A stretch of 64,000 nt of DNA, taken from CAZJHX01 sp964545715 (GTDB taxonomy: Bacteria; Myxococcota_A; UBA9042; GCA-2863065). The stretch's first letter is position 1. Every line of letters starts with the position of its first letter. Both the position numbers and the translations under genes were made by a program. Below are positions 9,084 through 17,387 of the stretch, piece by piece. Location of the stretch: positions 11,304 through 75,303 of the forward strand of contig CAZJHX010000030.1 of the NCBI GenBank assembly GCA_964545715.1, written 5' to 3'. A model generated the notes under the pieces. That model saw only the letters and a program-made list of their open reading frames with translations. It had not been told where the DNA came from and made no database searches.

Positions 9084-11801
9084 CTAACAGCCCGGAACCG
9101 GGAAGTGCAGGCAGCCCGACAGCGGGTTGCAGAAGTCCGCCGTGCACGCGTTGAAGTCGTCGCACTCTAATTGGGAGCCGGTGCACTTGCCGTTGCCCGC
9201 GCATTGATCGTTTAGCGTGCAGGTGTCGGAGTCGTCGCAGTCCAGGCCGACTATCGGCACGTACTGACAGCCGAACGGGTGGTCGCAGAAGTCGGCGGTG
9301 CACGGCTCGTTGTCGTTGCAGACGAGCTTTTTGCCTTGGCACTTGCCCGCGCCGTTGCACTGGTCGCCGGTGGTGCAGCTGTCGCCGTCACTACACGGCA
9401 GCTCGTTGAAGACGTGCTTGCAGCCGGTCTCCGAGGAGCAGGTGTCCGTCGTGCAGACCTTGCCGTCCCAGCACTTCTGGCTGCCGCCGATGCACTTGCC
9501 GGTCGGCGAGCAGAGGTCGTTCATGGTGCACAGGTCGCCGTCCTCACACGGCAGGCCCGGGATCGCGAAGGCCTGGCAACCGACCGGGGCGGCGCACAGG
9601 TCCACGGTGCAGTCGTCGCCGTCGTCGCAGACGGTGATCGAGCCCGCGCACTCGCCGCCAGCGCACGTGTCGGTGTCGGTACACACGTCCCCGTCATCGC
9701 AGGGCTCCTCCGTGTTGAGGTTCACGCAGCCGGCCTCTTCGTCGCAGCCGTCCAGCGTGCACGGGTTGCCGTCATCGCAATCGGCCTCGTCACCCGGTAC
9801 GCATTCGCCGCCCGCGCACACGTCGTTGGGGGTGCACGCGTCGCCGTCGTCGCAGGGCAGGGTGTGGAGCTGGTTGAAGCAGCCCGTCTGTGGGTCGCAG
9901 CCGTCGCTGGTGCATTGGTTGTCGTCGTCGCACTGCGCCTGTTGGCCGCTGATGCATTTGCCGACCTTGCACTCATCCTCGACCGTGCACGCGTCGCCGT
10001 CGTCGCACGGGCCCGGCTGAATGACCGGGATGCAGCCGGCGCCCGGGATGCACGGGTCGGAGGTGCAGGGGTTGCCGTCATCGCAGACATCCGCGCCCGT
10101 GGTGTGCACACAGCCGGCAAACGCCCCGCACGTGTCGATGGTGCACTGGTCGCCGTCATCGCAGTCGGCCGGACCTCCGCTGAAGCAGATCCCCTCGTCG
10201 CACTTGTCCGCCCAGGTGCAGGGGTCGCCGTCTTCGCACGGCTCCTTGTTGAACTTGGACACACAGCCGGTCGCCTTCTCGCACCCGTCGGTAGTGCACG
10301 GATTGCCGTCGTCGCAGCCGTCCGCCGTGGTCCCCTGGCACACCGAGCCGACGCACACGTCGTCTGCGGTACACAGGTCGCCATCGTCACACTCCGTGCC
10401 GCTCAACGGCAGAAAGACGCAGCCCGATCCCGCGTTGCAGCTGTCGAACGTGCACGTATTGTCGTCGTCGCAGGTCTTTTCGGCGCCTACGCACTCGCCC
10501 ACGGCGTTGCACTTGTCGTTCTCGGTGCACGGGTCATCGTCGTTGCACGCCGCCTTGGTCTTGGTGACCGTGAAGCAGCCGTCCACCGGGTTGCAGCCGC
10601 CGGTCTCACACGCCTTGCCCGGATCGCAGTCCAGTGCCGCTCCCGACTCGCACTTGCCCGCCACGCATGAGTCTCCGGTCGTGCAGGCGTCATTGTCCGT
10701 GCACGGCACGCCCGCCAGCATGGTGAACTTGCAGCCGTCGGGCGAGACACAGGTCTCCAGCGTGCAGTATTCGCCGTCGTCGCAGCTGACGGGCTTGCCG
10801 TTCTTGCACTTGCCCGACACACAGGCCTCGTCCGTCGTGCAGGCGTCGCCGTCGTCGCACGGGCCCTCGGGGAAGTTGTGAACGCACCCGGCGATATCGG
10901 CGCAGACATCGTCGGTGCATTGATTGTCGTCGTCGCAGTCCACGGCGTCGTCGACCAGGCCGTTGCAGTCGTTGTCCAGGCCGTCGCAGATCTCAGCGGT
11001 GCCCGGCTGCGCCAGCGCGTTGTCGGGCTCGCAGTCCAGCCCATTGGGGGTGCCGTCGCCGTCCCTGTCATCGTCGCACGCGTCGCCCAGACCGTCCTCA
11101 TCCAGGTCACTTTGAGTCGCATTGGCCACGCCCACGCAGTTGTCGTCACACCCGGACAGGGTCGCCGCGTTGCATGCGGAGTCGCTGTTGGTGCCCGATC
11201 CGTCGCCGTCCTCGGGGACTCCGTCGCCGTCATAATCCCAGTCCACGCAGTCCGCTTTGCTGTCGCCGTCGCTGTTCACAAAGCCTTCGTCTACCTGCCC
11301 GTCGCAGTCGTCGTCGATGCCGTTGCACGTCTCGCCGGCCGGCACCGCCGCGTCACACTCGGACAGGCCCGCGTCCGTGCACGTTCGCGTACCCGCGCAC
11401 TCACCAAACGAGTTGCGCACAAAGCACGCCGTCGACAGCCCGTCGTCGATCGCGGTCGGCGAGCACGTACAGGGTCCGTCCTCCTTCACGCATTGCTGAA
11501 AGAAGGCGCCCGACGCGTCTTTGCCGCCGTGGCAGCCGTATCCCGGCGGACACTCGGCGTCGCTGCAGTCGGCGCCGCAAAACGAGCCGGCCGACCCATA
11601 CGGCACGCACAACGTCGCCGAATCGGCGGCACCCTCGCACTCGTCGTGCGCGCGGCAGGGATCACACAAGGCCCCCTCGTCCGCCGGCTTGGACAGCTTT
11701 GGGCCTGCATCGTAATGCGGCCAGTTCAACGTGTTTCGTTCGGCTGACCCGCTGCACCCGGTCGCCAACATCGCGCACACCACCACCACGAGAATCCTCA
11801 C
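9084..11801 (-). CDS. Large lipoprotein of Cys-rich slime-mould-type repeats
   Basis: A 905-residue lipoprotein with signal MRILVVVVCAMLATGC and the lipobox Cys at 16. After a Cys-rich N-terminal region (to about 155) there is a MopE-type motif (CNGIDDDCDGQVDE), thrombospondin-type-3-like Asp-rich segments, then more than twenty repeats of the form CDDGDxCTxxDxC...GxC (Dictyostelium CTDC type) to the C-terminal PVPGC. These repeats are probably disulphide-bonded and/or calcium-binding surface modules. A sigma54-like promoter lies at 11853-11867, 52 bp before the start. Its 3' end converges with the CAT/E2-fold gene. The function is unknown beyond a cell-surface role. Confidence 0.85.
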   Translation of the reverse strand: MRILVVVVCAMLATGCSGSAERNTLNWPHYDAGPKLSKPADEGALCDPCRAHDECEGAADSATLCVPYGSAGSFCGADCSDAECPPGYGCHGGKDASGAFFQQCVKEDGPCTCSPTAIDDGLSTACFVRNSFGECAGTRTCTDAGLSECDAAVPAGETCNGIDDDCDGQVDEGFVNSDGDSKADCVDWDYDGDGVPEDGDGSGTNSDSACNAATLSGCDDNCVGVANATQSDLDEDGLGDACDDDRDGDGTPNGLDCEPDNALAQPGTAEICDGLDNDCNGLVDDAVDCDDDNQCTDDVCADIAGCVHNFPEGPCDDGDACTTDEACVSGKCKNGKPVSCDDGEYCTLETCVSPDGCKFTMLAGVPCTDNDACTTGDSCVAGKCESGAALDCDPGKACETGGCNPVDGCFTVTKTKAACNDDDPCTENDKCNAVGECVGAEKTCDDDNTCTFDSCNAGSGCVFLPLSGTECDDGDLCTADDVCVGSVCQGTTADGCDDGNPCTTDGCEKATGCVSKFNKEPCEDGDPCTWADKCDEGICFSGGPADCDDGDQCTIDTCGAFAGCVHTTGADVCDDGNPCTSDPCIPGAGCIPVIQPGPCDDGDACTVEDECKVGKCISGQQAQCDDDNQCTSDGCDPQTGCFNQLHTLPCDDGDACTPNDVCAGGECVPGDEADCDDGNPCTLDGCDEEAGCVNLNTEEPCDDGDVCTDTDTCAGGECAGSITVCDDGDDCTVDLCAAPVGCQAFAIPGLPCEDGDLCTMNDLCSPTGKCIGGSQKCWDGKVCTTDTCSSETGCKHVFNELPCSDGDSCTTGDQCNGAGKCQGKKLVCNDNEPCTADFCDHPFGCQYVPIVGLDCDDSDTCTLNDQCAGNGKCTGSQLECDDFNACTADFCNPLSGCLHFPVPGC

Positions 11802-11852
11802 AAATCCCCCACGGACCCATCACAGCTGTGTGCTCACCCGCCGGGGTATGGT

Positions 11853-11867
11853 GCATTGGCTGTGCCA
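11853..11867 (-). promoter_or_regulatory. Sigma54-type promoter for the Cys-rich lipoprotein
   Basis: Read on the minus strand this is TGGCAC-AGCCA-ATGC: a perfect -24 half and a -12 half with one change (ATGC for TTGC), with the required N5 spacing. It lies 52 bp upstream of the start at 11801. A 15-bp dyad lies 57 bp further upstream. Confidence 0.6.
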
Positions 11868-11923
11868 CCGGCCGGCCCTGTGGCGGCGTGCAGCGTTCAC
11901 CGCGGTCTGGGCAGGAAGACCGG

Positions 11924-11938
11924 TGACAGAATCTGTCA
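11924..11938. promoter_or_regulatory. Perfect dyad TGACAGA-A-TCTGTCA, candidate activator site
   Basis: A perfect 7+1+7 inverted repeat at the distance expected of an enhancer-type site upstream of the sigma54-like promoter at 11853-11867. It differs from the CCCATGGGAC element at the other sigma54 promoters, so a different activator is possible. Confidence 0.45.
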
Positions 11939-11977
11939 GTATTTTTCCGTCTGCCCCGCAAGTTTTTCCATCGGCCG

Positions 11978-12625
11978 TTAGAAGTAGTACCGGGCGCCGA
12001 TCGTCAGACGGAAGTTCGATGCGCTCAAGAAGTCGCCGGTGTCCGGGGCGTTGCCGCCGACGTCGGTTGGGATGCGCCCCTGGGCCAGCTCACCCGCCAC
12101 CCGCACGGCCTCGCGCTCTACATAGCCGACCACGTGGTCCTCGACCGACGTGTAGCCGGGGATCAGCACCAGAAACTCCAGACCCAGCGTGAAGTGATCG
12201 GTCAGCTCGATGTCCAGTCCGCCACCCGCGTGATAGCTGTTGGACGGGTCCGTCACGCGAAACAGCGCGCCGAGGCTGCCACCCTCGATGCCGGCTTTGG
12301 CGTAGGCCGAGACATAGCGGGTCGGCACGACGTAGACGAGGCCGCTGAGGCGCAGGCTGTTCTGAAAGACCAGGGTGTCGCGGCCCATCGTATTGTCGGT
12401 GGGGCTGTAGGCCAGCTCCAGCCCGATGACGCGCAGGGCTTTGACGCGCAGGCTCAGCTCATTGGTCAGGGCGGTCGCATTAGCGCGCCCCGGCTGTGCA
12501 AAGCTGGAGATACCCAGATTTGAGCCGATTCCGGCGGTTAAAAGAGAGTGGCTGTCCGCAAGCGCGGCGGACGGGCTGATTAAGAGCAGGCAGGTGAAAA
12601 GGGCGGCGGCGTATCGCGTTGTCAT
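11978..12625 (-). CDS. Small outer-membrane beta-barrel protein
   Basis: A 215-residue exported protein. MTTRYAAALFTCLLLISP...ALA is a signal peptide, and the mature part alternates polar and hydrophobic residues and ends in ARYYF, a typical BAM-recognised C-terminal aromatic. The start is ATG 12625, directly after AGGAGGACCT; a longer in-frame start would run through the sigma54-like promoter at 12663-12677. No specific family or substrate is recognised. It diverges from the FG-GAP gene at 12834 and shares with it a palindromic candidate activator site. Confidence 0.75.
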   Translation of the reverse strand: MTTRYAAALFTCLLLISPSAALADSHSLLTAGIGSNLGISSFAQPGRANATALTNELSLRVKALRVIGLELAYSPTDNTMGRDTLVFQNSLRLSGLVYVVPTRYVSAYAKAGIEGGSLGALFRVTDPSNSYHAGGGLDIELTDHFTLGLEFLVLIPGYTSVEDHVVGYVEREAVRVAGELAQGRIPTDVGGNAPDTGDFLSASNFRLTIGARYYF

Positions 12626-12662
12626 AGGTCCTCCTGAGGTTTTTGTGACGCTGTCTACCTTC

Positions 12663-12677
12663 GCAAGCGCCATGCCA
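12663..12677 (-). promoter_or_regulatory. Sigma54-type promoter for the beta-barrel gene
   Basis: Minus-strand TGGCAT-GGCGC-TTGC: both the GG of -24 and the GC of -12 are present with N5 spacing. It lies 38 bp upstream of the start codon at 12625. Confidence 0.7.
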
Positions 12678-12715
12678 TGGCCAGCCGCTGTAAAAACAGG
12701 CGGTTAGCGGCCGCG

Positions 12716-12742
12716 GTCCCATGTGTCACAGCCCCATGGGAC
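12716..12742. promoter_or_regulatory. Shared palindromic upstream activator site
   Basis: Contains the half-site GTCCCATG (12716-12723) and the palindrome CCCATGGGAC (12733-12742), separated by TGTCACAGC. It lies midway between two divergent sigma54-type promoters (12663-12677 minus, 12791-12805 plus), about 50-60 bp from each. The string is nearly identical to the element at 21345-21361 and related to 18158-18184. Confidence 0.6.
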
Positions 12743-12790
12743 GACGGCCTGGGACAATTCTGGCTTCAATGATTACAGCTAGATAGACGT

Positions 12791-12805
12791 TGGCGCGGCC
12801 ATTGC
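12791..12805 (+). promoter_or_regulatory. Sigma54-type promoter for the FG-GAP gene
   Basis: Plus-strand TGGCGC-GGCCA-TTGC with correct spacing, 28 bp upstream of the ATG at 12834. Confidence 0.68.
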
Positions 12806-12833
12806 TCAGCAGGGGACCGGAGGTAACCAACGT

Positions 12834-13610
12834 ATGAAACCCATCTTTATCGCTCTGCTCTTTCTGGCGCCCTCGGCGTCAGCCCTTTGTCCCGACTGCA
12901 CCGGCATGTGGCCACCCGGGCCGGGCGAGGTGCTCCTGCACACAAATGCGTTTAGTGATGCAGCGGGTCCACCGCCGCTCAATGTCACCGAAAGCCTGGC
13001 GTTTGCCGACGTGGATGGGGACGGGAAGGCCGATGTTTGCGGCCATGACGGCACGTCGATCGTATGCAATGTGCACGGACACGCGGACGGATCCTGCAGC
13101 TGCGGGATGATCGGCAGCGCAACGCAGCGCGCGTCCCTTTTTAATAGCTCCTGGATGGGCAGCGAGTCGTATTGGCGCACCATCCAGTATCCCGATGTCG
13201 ACGGCGACGGGATCGCCGACGTGTGCGGCCGCGGCTACGCCGGCATCTACTGCTCAACCGGCAAGTCCGGCTTCACGGACGGCAAGCTGTGGCTGGCCCA
13301 GTTCTCCAATCCCGCGGGCTGGGCCGGCGCCGCGCATTATTGGCAGACCATCACCTTTGCGGACGTCGACGGCGACGGCCGCAAAGACGTATGCGGTCGC
13401 GCGTCCAACGGCATCTACTGCGCGCTGTCGACAGGCAGCAGCTTCGCGGGCATGAGCCGCTGGACCTCCGCGTTCTCCAACAGCAGCAGCTACTACAGCG
13501 ACGCGCCATTGGCCCCGGGCCAGACCTTTATGGATGTCGCCTCGGGCGTGCGCATCGACACCCTGTCGGTGTCCCCCGCCGGCGCCCAGGTTCGCGTGCG
13601 CTTGTTCTGA
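12834..13610 (+). CDS. Secreted FG-GAP/VCBS repeat protein
   Basis: A 258-residue exported protein: a signal peptide ending near SASA, then three FG-GAP-like blocks with calcium-loop signatures DVDGDGKAD, DVDGDGIAD and DVDGDGRKD, each followed by VCG. Such blocks form small beta-propeller blades. Its short length means only part of a propeller or a compact variant. A strong RBS (GGAGG) lies 9 bp before ATG 12834. It appears to be driven by a sigma54-type promoter shared in arrangement with the divergent beta-barrel gene. Its ligand is unknown. Confidence 0.8.
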   Translation: MKPIFIALLFLAPSASALCPDCTGMWPPGPGEVLLHTNAFSDAAGPPPLNVTESLAFADVDGDGKADVCGHDGTSIVCNVHGHADGSCSCGMIGSATQRASLFNSSWMGSESYWRTIQYPDVDGDGIADVCGRGYAGIYCSTGKSGFTDGKLWLAQFSNPAGWAGAAHYWQTITFADVDGDGRKDVCGRASNGIYCALSTGSSFAGMSRWTSAFSNSSSYYSDAPLAPGQTFMDVASGVRIDTLSVSPAGAQVRVRLF

Positions 13611-14201
13611 TCAGGCCAACACACCCCGCGCCGTGCGAGCCTGCTCGCACCTGGCGTGTGCGTCGCAGGCGGCGTCGTGGTCGTTGACCAGCCCCATGGC
13701 CTGCATGAACGCATAAGCCGTCGTCGGGCCGACGAAGCTGAAGCCCTGCCGCTTGAGGTCCCTGGCCAGCGCCGTTGACTGGGGCGTGTGCGCCGGCATC
13801 GGGTTCGGCGCCGGGCGTCGCGGTGGCTCGAAGGACCAGAAGTAGCTGGTCAGCGATCCGCGGGCCTCGCACAGCGTCACAGCGCGGCGCGCGTTGTTGA
13901 TGGTGGACTCGATCTTGCGTCGATGCCGCACGATCGATGCGTCTGCCAGCAGCCTGTCGACGTCCTGGGCGTCGAAGCGCGCCACCTTCTCGAAGTCGAA
14001 GTCGGCGAAGGCCCGCCGAAACGCGTCCCGCTTGCGCAGGATGGTCAGCCACGAGAGGCCCGACTGGAAGCCTTCGAGGCACAGCTTCTCGAACAGCCGG
14101 TGGTCGTCATCGACCGGCATGCCCCACTCGTGGTCGTGGTAGGCCAGGTAGTCGGGCTGGCTCGTGCCCCACTGGCAGCGCTTGGGGTCGGCGTCGGTCA
14201 C
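13611..14201 (-). CDS. tag: DNA-3-methyladenine glycosylase I
   Basis: A 196-residue enzyme of base-excision repair that removes 3-methyladenine. Evidence: the N-terminal RCQW and YHDHEWG motifs, and the C-terminal HDAAC, which together supply the Cys/His zinc ligands of Tag. The central helix-hairpin-helix core (GFQSGLSW, then FVGPTTAYAFMQA) is intact. GTG 14201 is chosen because it overlaps the stop of the upstream SRPBCC gene (GTGA), a translational-coupling arrangement. Its 3' end abuts the FG-GAP gene without overlap. Confidence 0.92.
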   Translation of the reverse strand: MTDADPKRCQWGTSQPDYLAYHDHEWGMPVDDDHRLFEKLCLEGFQSGLSWLTILRKRDAFRRAFADFDFEKVARFDAQDVDRLLADASIVRHRRKIESTINNARRAVTLCEARGSLTSYFWSFEPPRRPAPNPMPAHTPQSTALARDLKRQGFSFVGPTTAYAFMQAMGLVNDHDAACDAHARCEQARTARGVLA

Positions 14202-14680
14202 GCCACGGCCTGGATTGGGCTTTTTTGCACTTTCTCCTCCACGTGCTGCTTGAGCTGCGTGCAGAAGTCTCGCACGCCTCGGACCAGCGGGAAACGCATC
14301 AGTGGGGTCATCACCACCGCCCACCACTTGAGCGAGAACGTCGCCCGGCTGGTGACCCGGCAGCGGTCGTCGCCGAGGCGCTCGATGGTCCAGGCGTTTT
14401 CGATGAAGGTCATCATGGGCGGCACGCCCGAGCGCAGCTCGTAGGTCAGGGCGTGGGTCTCGCGGTCGAACACGGTCAGCTCTTCAGTCACCTGGCTGGC
14501 CGGAACCGGGCCGACGCCCTTGATGTCGCACGTGCGCACGGCGCCGTTTCCCAGCGTGCCGGCCAGCGAGGACTTCACGACCCCGTCGGCCCAGACGCTG
14601 ACGTCCGCGAACTGCTCGCCAAAGACATCCCAGACAGCGGCGGCGGGGGCGTTGATCTCGATTGTGGTCTGGATCTTCAT
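14198..14680 (-). CDS. SRPBCC/START-like family protein
   Basis: A 160-residue protein starting MKIQTTIEINAPAAAVWDVF, a typical first strand and helix of the polyketide-cyclase/START-like (SRPBCC) fold, followed by TCDIKG and a closing C-terminal helix. The fold binds hydrophobic ligands; the ligand here is unknown. The start ATG 14680 follows AGGAGAAGAG. It overlaps tag by 4 bp and diverges from a LysR regulator that probably controls both genes. Confidence 0.8.
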   Translation of the reverse strand: MKIQTTIEINAPAAAVWDVFGEQFADVSVWADGVVKSSLAGTLGNGAVRTCDIKGVGPVPASQVTEELTVFDRETHALTYELRSGVPPMMTFIENAWTIERLGDDRCRVTSRATFSLKWWAVVMTPLMRFPLVRGVRDFCTQLKQHVEEKVQKSPIQAVA

Positions 14681-14746
14681 CGTCTCTTCTCCTTGTTGCT
14701 GGCCCCACTGTAGGCAGCGGGCGAGGCACGCAGTAGAGCCGCTTTT

Positions 14747-14771
14747 GTTCATCTGTGGTACAAATATGAAC
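14747..14771. promoter_or_regulatory. Dyad GTTCAT-N13-ATGAAC, candidate LysR operator
   Basis: A perfect 6-bp inverted repeat in the divergent region between the SRPBCC gene and the LysR gene. The right arm overlaps the first possible ATG of the LysR gene. The position suits autoregulation and control of the divergent operon. Confidence 0.45.
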
Positions 14772-15626
14772 ATGTCGGCTATCGAGCAGCTCGATTGGGA
14801 TAATGTGCGGGTCTTTCTGGCGACCATGCGTGCGTCCAGCCTGCGCCGGGCGGCGCGCACGCTGGGCGTGAGTCGGCCAACCGCCGGGCGACATCTGAGC
14901 GCCCTGGAGGCACAGCTGAACTTGAAGCTCTTCGAGCGACGGTCCGACGGGCTGCACGCCACGCCCGAGGCGATGAAGTTGGTGGGTCCGGCTGAGGACG
15001 TGGAGCGCGCCATGCTGGCGCTTGGGCGAACCGCGCAGGCGGCCAATCCTGAGCTCAGCGGAATCGTACGCGTGACCTTGCCGGCGATCGTGGCCTCCGA
15101 GCTGCTGATGCCGGATTTCGTGGCCTTTTGCCGGCGGTGGCCGCAGATCGATCTGCGCATCGACTCCAACTACGAGGTAACGAGCCTCGCCGACCGCAAG
15201 GCGGACGTGGCCATCCGCTTCATGCCACATGGCAAGGCGCCCGAGGTGACTCTGACCGGACGCTTGGCAGCTACCGCGTACACCGCGGTCTATGGTCACG
15301 GCGACTGCTGGATCGGGGCGCGCGGCGGCGCCGAGGATCACGGCTGGATCCGGGACTCGCCCTTCCCCGACCTGCCTGTCCGGGGCGCCATGTTCGACGG
15401 TGCGCTGCAACGAAGCGCGTGTGCAGCCGGGTGGGGGCTCGCCCAGCTGCCATGCTTCTTTGCCGAGCCGACGCTGACCCGCCGCACCCAGCCCAAACCA
15501 GGCTTCGACATCTGGGTGCTCGTGCACTCCGACCTGCGCCAGAACCCCCGTCTGCGGGTGTTCCGAGACGAGGTCGTCGACGCGCTCCGCCGTCATCGCC
15601 CCCGGCTGAAGGGCGCGCCGGTCTGA
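14766..15626 (+). CDS. LysR-family transcriptional regulator
   Basis: A 286-residue regulator. The N-terminal winged helix reads LDWDNVRVFLATMRASSLRRAARTLGVSRPT (split here: the recognition helix is around residues 33-43), then a linker helix and a periplasmic-binding-like effector domain. ATG 14766 or 14772 is possible; the second lies outside the putative operator dyad. It is divergent from the SRPBCC-tag operon, its likely target. The effector is unknown. Confidence 0.88.
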   Translation: MNMSAIEQLDWDNVRVFLATMRASSLRRAARTLGVSRPTAGRHLSALEAQLNLKLFERRSDGLHATPEAMKLVGPAEDVERAMLALGRTAQAANPELSGIVRVTLPAIVASELLMPDFVAFCRRWPQIDLRIDSNYEVTSLADRKADVAIRFMPHGKAPEVTLTGRLAATAYTAVYGHGDCWIGARGGAEDHGWIRDSPFPDLPVRGAMFDGALQRSACAAGWGLAQLPCFFAEPTLTRRTQPKPGFDIWVLVHSDLRQNPRLRVFRDEVVDALRRHRPRLKGAPV

Positions 15627-15662
15627 TTTGGATCGGGCGGCGTTTGTTGCGACCATCGCAGC

Positions 15663-16889
15663 ATGCGATCAGCCGTTGTTTTGTTGTTCATGCTCCTGGG
15701 GTGCCCCGGCGACAGCGACAAGGACTCCAAGCCCGACGCCGACGGCGGGGGGGACGTCACCAGCGGCACGGGTGATGGGGCGACGACCGACACCGAGGAC
15801 ACGGTTGGCGACTCGGGAACCACCACGGGCTCCGAGGACACGGGCGACACGGGCGACACCGGGGACACGGGGGACACGGGGGACACCGACGAATGCCACA
15901 CGGACTGCGCGGGCGGCGCCGCCTGCAAGGATGGGGTGGTCACCGTCTTTGCGCACGGACCCAAGCCCGGGTGCGAAGAGCCGCTGCCCGAGGCCTGCGC
16001 GATCGCGACCGAGACCTGCGAGCACGGGTGCAAAGCCAACGACATCGCGGTCGGCGACTCGCCCGCTTGCGACGCGGGTGATGTCGCCGCGTGCACCGAC
16101 GCGCTGTGCGTACCCAAGCCGCTGTATGGGCCCGCGTGTGAGCCGGATTACGGGCATCTGCCGTACACCTTGAACCTGGCCGCGTTTGAGATCTTGAAGA
16201 CGTTAACCGGCGGCCATCAGGGGTGCGGCTGCTCGGTCGTGGACCTTCAGGGCGGTGGTGGCGACGACGACGCCAAGGCCTGCTTCTGCGACGCCTGGGC
16301 CGCCTGCAAGACCGCTCGCCTGCGCGTCCTCTTCTCGACCGTTGAAGGCGCGCCGATCGCCGAGGACTTCATCATCGTGCCCAACGGCGTCGGTGGGTGC
16401 TCCGTCACGCGGCTGACCGACTGGAGCCAGGACCCGTTCGGGCCGGTCGACGGTGTGGCGCAGCAGTGGTGCCCGGACCTGGACTGCGACGCCAAGCCCA
16501 ACCCCGCTCCGCAGGGCTGCATCGACCCGCCGGTGTGCGACGAGCCGCCGTCTTGTGGCGGGACTCAGATCGCCGCCGACACCGACAGCGACGGCTGCGC
16601 GGACACCTGCTGCCAGGGCGGGTGCCCCCCGGACTTCGTGATCTCGGATCCGGACGGCGATGGCTGCGGGATGGGCTGTGCGGACGCCCCGTGTAACAGC
16701 GGCGCGGACTGCGCTGTTTACATGTGCACGTTCAACTCAGGAAGCTGCGACGCGCCCAAAGGCATCTGCAGCGACGCCGCCTGCAACATCGGCGGTCCCG
16801 TCTGCGGTTGTGACGGCGTGACGTACGAGAGCGGCTGCGCGGCCAACAAGGCGGGCGTGCCCGAGAAGTCCGGCGGCGCCTGCGAGTGA
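15663..16889 (+). CDS. Lipoprotein with (GDT)n linker and C-terminal Kazal-type domain
   Basis: A 408-residue lipoprotein. Its signal MRSAVVLLFMLLGC has a canonical lipobox. Residues 20-78 form an acidic Thr/Asp/Gly-rich spacer including five Gly-Asp-Thr units. Cys-rich modules follow. The last 45 residues match a Kazal serine-protease-inhibitor domain (VCGCDGVTYESGC...GGAC). A thrombospondin-like TDSDGCADTC segment lies at about 300. The protein probably displays an inhibitor domain at the cell surface. The three-dimensional role of the middle (about 80-290) is not recognised. Confidence 0.8.
   Translation: MRSAVVLLFMLLGCPGDSDKDSKPDADGGGDVTSGTGDGATTDTEDTVGDSGTTTGSEDTGDTGDTGDTGDTGDTDECHTDCAGGAACKDGVVTVFAHGPKPGCEEPLPEACAIATETCEHGCKANDIAVGDSPACDAGDVAACTDALCVPKPLYGPACEPDYGHLPYTLNLAAFEILKTLTGGHQGCGCSVVDLQGGGGDDDAKACFCDAWAACKTARLRVLFSTVEGAPIAEDFIIVPNGVGGCSVTRLTDWSQDPFGPVDGVAQQWCPDLDCDAKPNPAPQGCIDPPVCDEPPSCGGTQIAADTDSDGCADTCCQGGCPPDFVISDPDGDGCGMGCADAPCNSGADCAVYMCTFNSGSCDAPKGICSDAACNIGGPVCGCDGVTYESGCAANKAGVPEKSGGACE
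15836..15887 (+). repeat. (GDT)5 coding microrepeat
   Basis: A nine-base tandem repeat encoding Gly-Asp-Thr inside the linker of the Kazal lipoprotein. The same unit recurs at 50900-51034 and 51137-51245, where an assembly gap falls. Confidence 0.85.
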
Positions 16890-16899
16890 GGCAGGCGGC

Positions 16900-17355
16900 T
16901 CACCGCGGGCGGCGGCGGGGGGCCAGAAGGATGGCGATCATGATGATAAACAGCGCCAACGGTCCGGACCCGGTCGCGGCGCGCGAGGTGGCCGTGCAGC
17001 CGCCGTCTCCGCCCTTGCTGCCGCCCTTGAGGCCACCGCCCTGGTCGGTGCTGCCGTTGTTGGCCTGGTCGGGGCCCTGCGGCTGATTCGGGTCGGTCAG
17101 ACTGCTGGCCGTGCCCGGCGTATTGTTGCCGTTGGACTGGCTCTGCACACAGTCGTAATAGCCGTCGGCCTTGGCGCAGGTCAGGCCCTGCTCGCCGCAG
17201 TCGATGTAATAGCCCTCGCCGTATTCGCACCATTCGACGCGATTGCCGTTGCACCGGCCCTCAAACGTTAGCCCGTCGGGGCAGCTGCTCTCTTGAGCGG
17301 CGGCGGTGAAGGTGATGGTCAGGGCGATAAGCGCGGTCGTGATCAGGGTCTTCAT
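16900..17355 (-). CDS. Small Cys-rich exported protein with MYXO-CTERM-like tail
   Basis: A 151-residue protein with an N-terminal signal (ending near TAAAQ), a Cys-rich domain (CPDGLTFEGRCNGNRVEWC...CGEQGLTC), a Gln/Asn/Gly-rich linker, and a tail of Cys, then a hydrophobic helix, then APRRRPR. That tail matches the layout of MYXO-CTERM sorting signals, in which the Cys is followed by a membrane helix and an arginine cluster. It lies 32 bp behind the beta-barrel gene on the same strand and is probably cotranscribed from the sigma54-type promoter at 18084. Confidence 0.75.
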   Translation of the reverse strand: MKTLITTALIALTITFTAAAQESSCPDGLTFEGRCNGNRVEWCEYGEGYYIDCGEQGLTCAKADGYYDCVQSQSNGNNTPGTASSLTDPNQPQGPDQANNGSTDQGGGLKGGSKGGDGGCTATSRAATGSGPLALFIIMIAILLAPRRRPR

Positions 17356-17387
17356 GGGTCTGTGTCTCCTTGTTCTCTCTTGGATTC

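Noticed and set aside
9279..10670. Plus-strand frames opposite the Cys-rich lipoprotein
   Set aside because: Ala/Val-rich and Ser/His-rich shadows of the CDDGD repeats, with no family resemblance.
15627..15662. Possible sigma54 promoter before the Kazal lipoprotein
   Set aside because: A TTGC is present but the -24 half is GGCGGC, too far from TGGCAC.
15836..15887. Possible CRISPR-like or non-coding tandem repeat
   Set aside because: The unit is 9 bp, in frame, without spacers, and encodes Gly-Asp-Thr in a lipoprotein linker.
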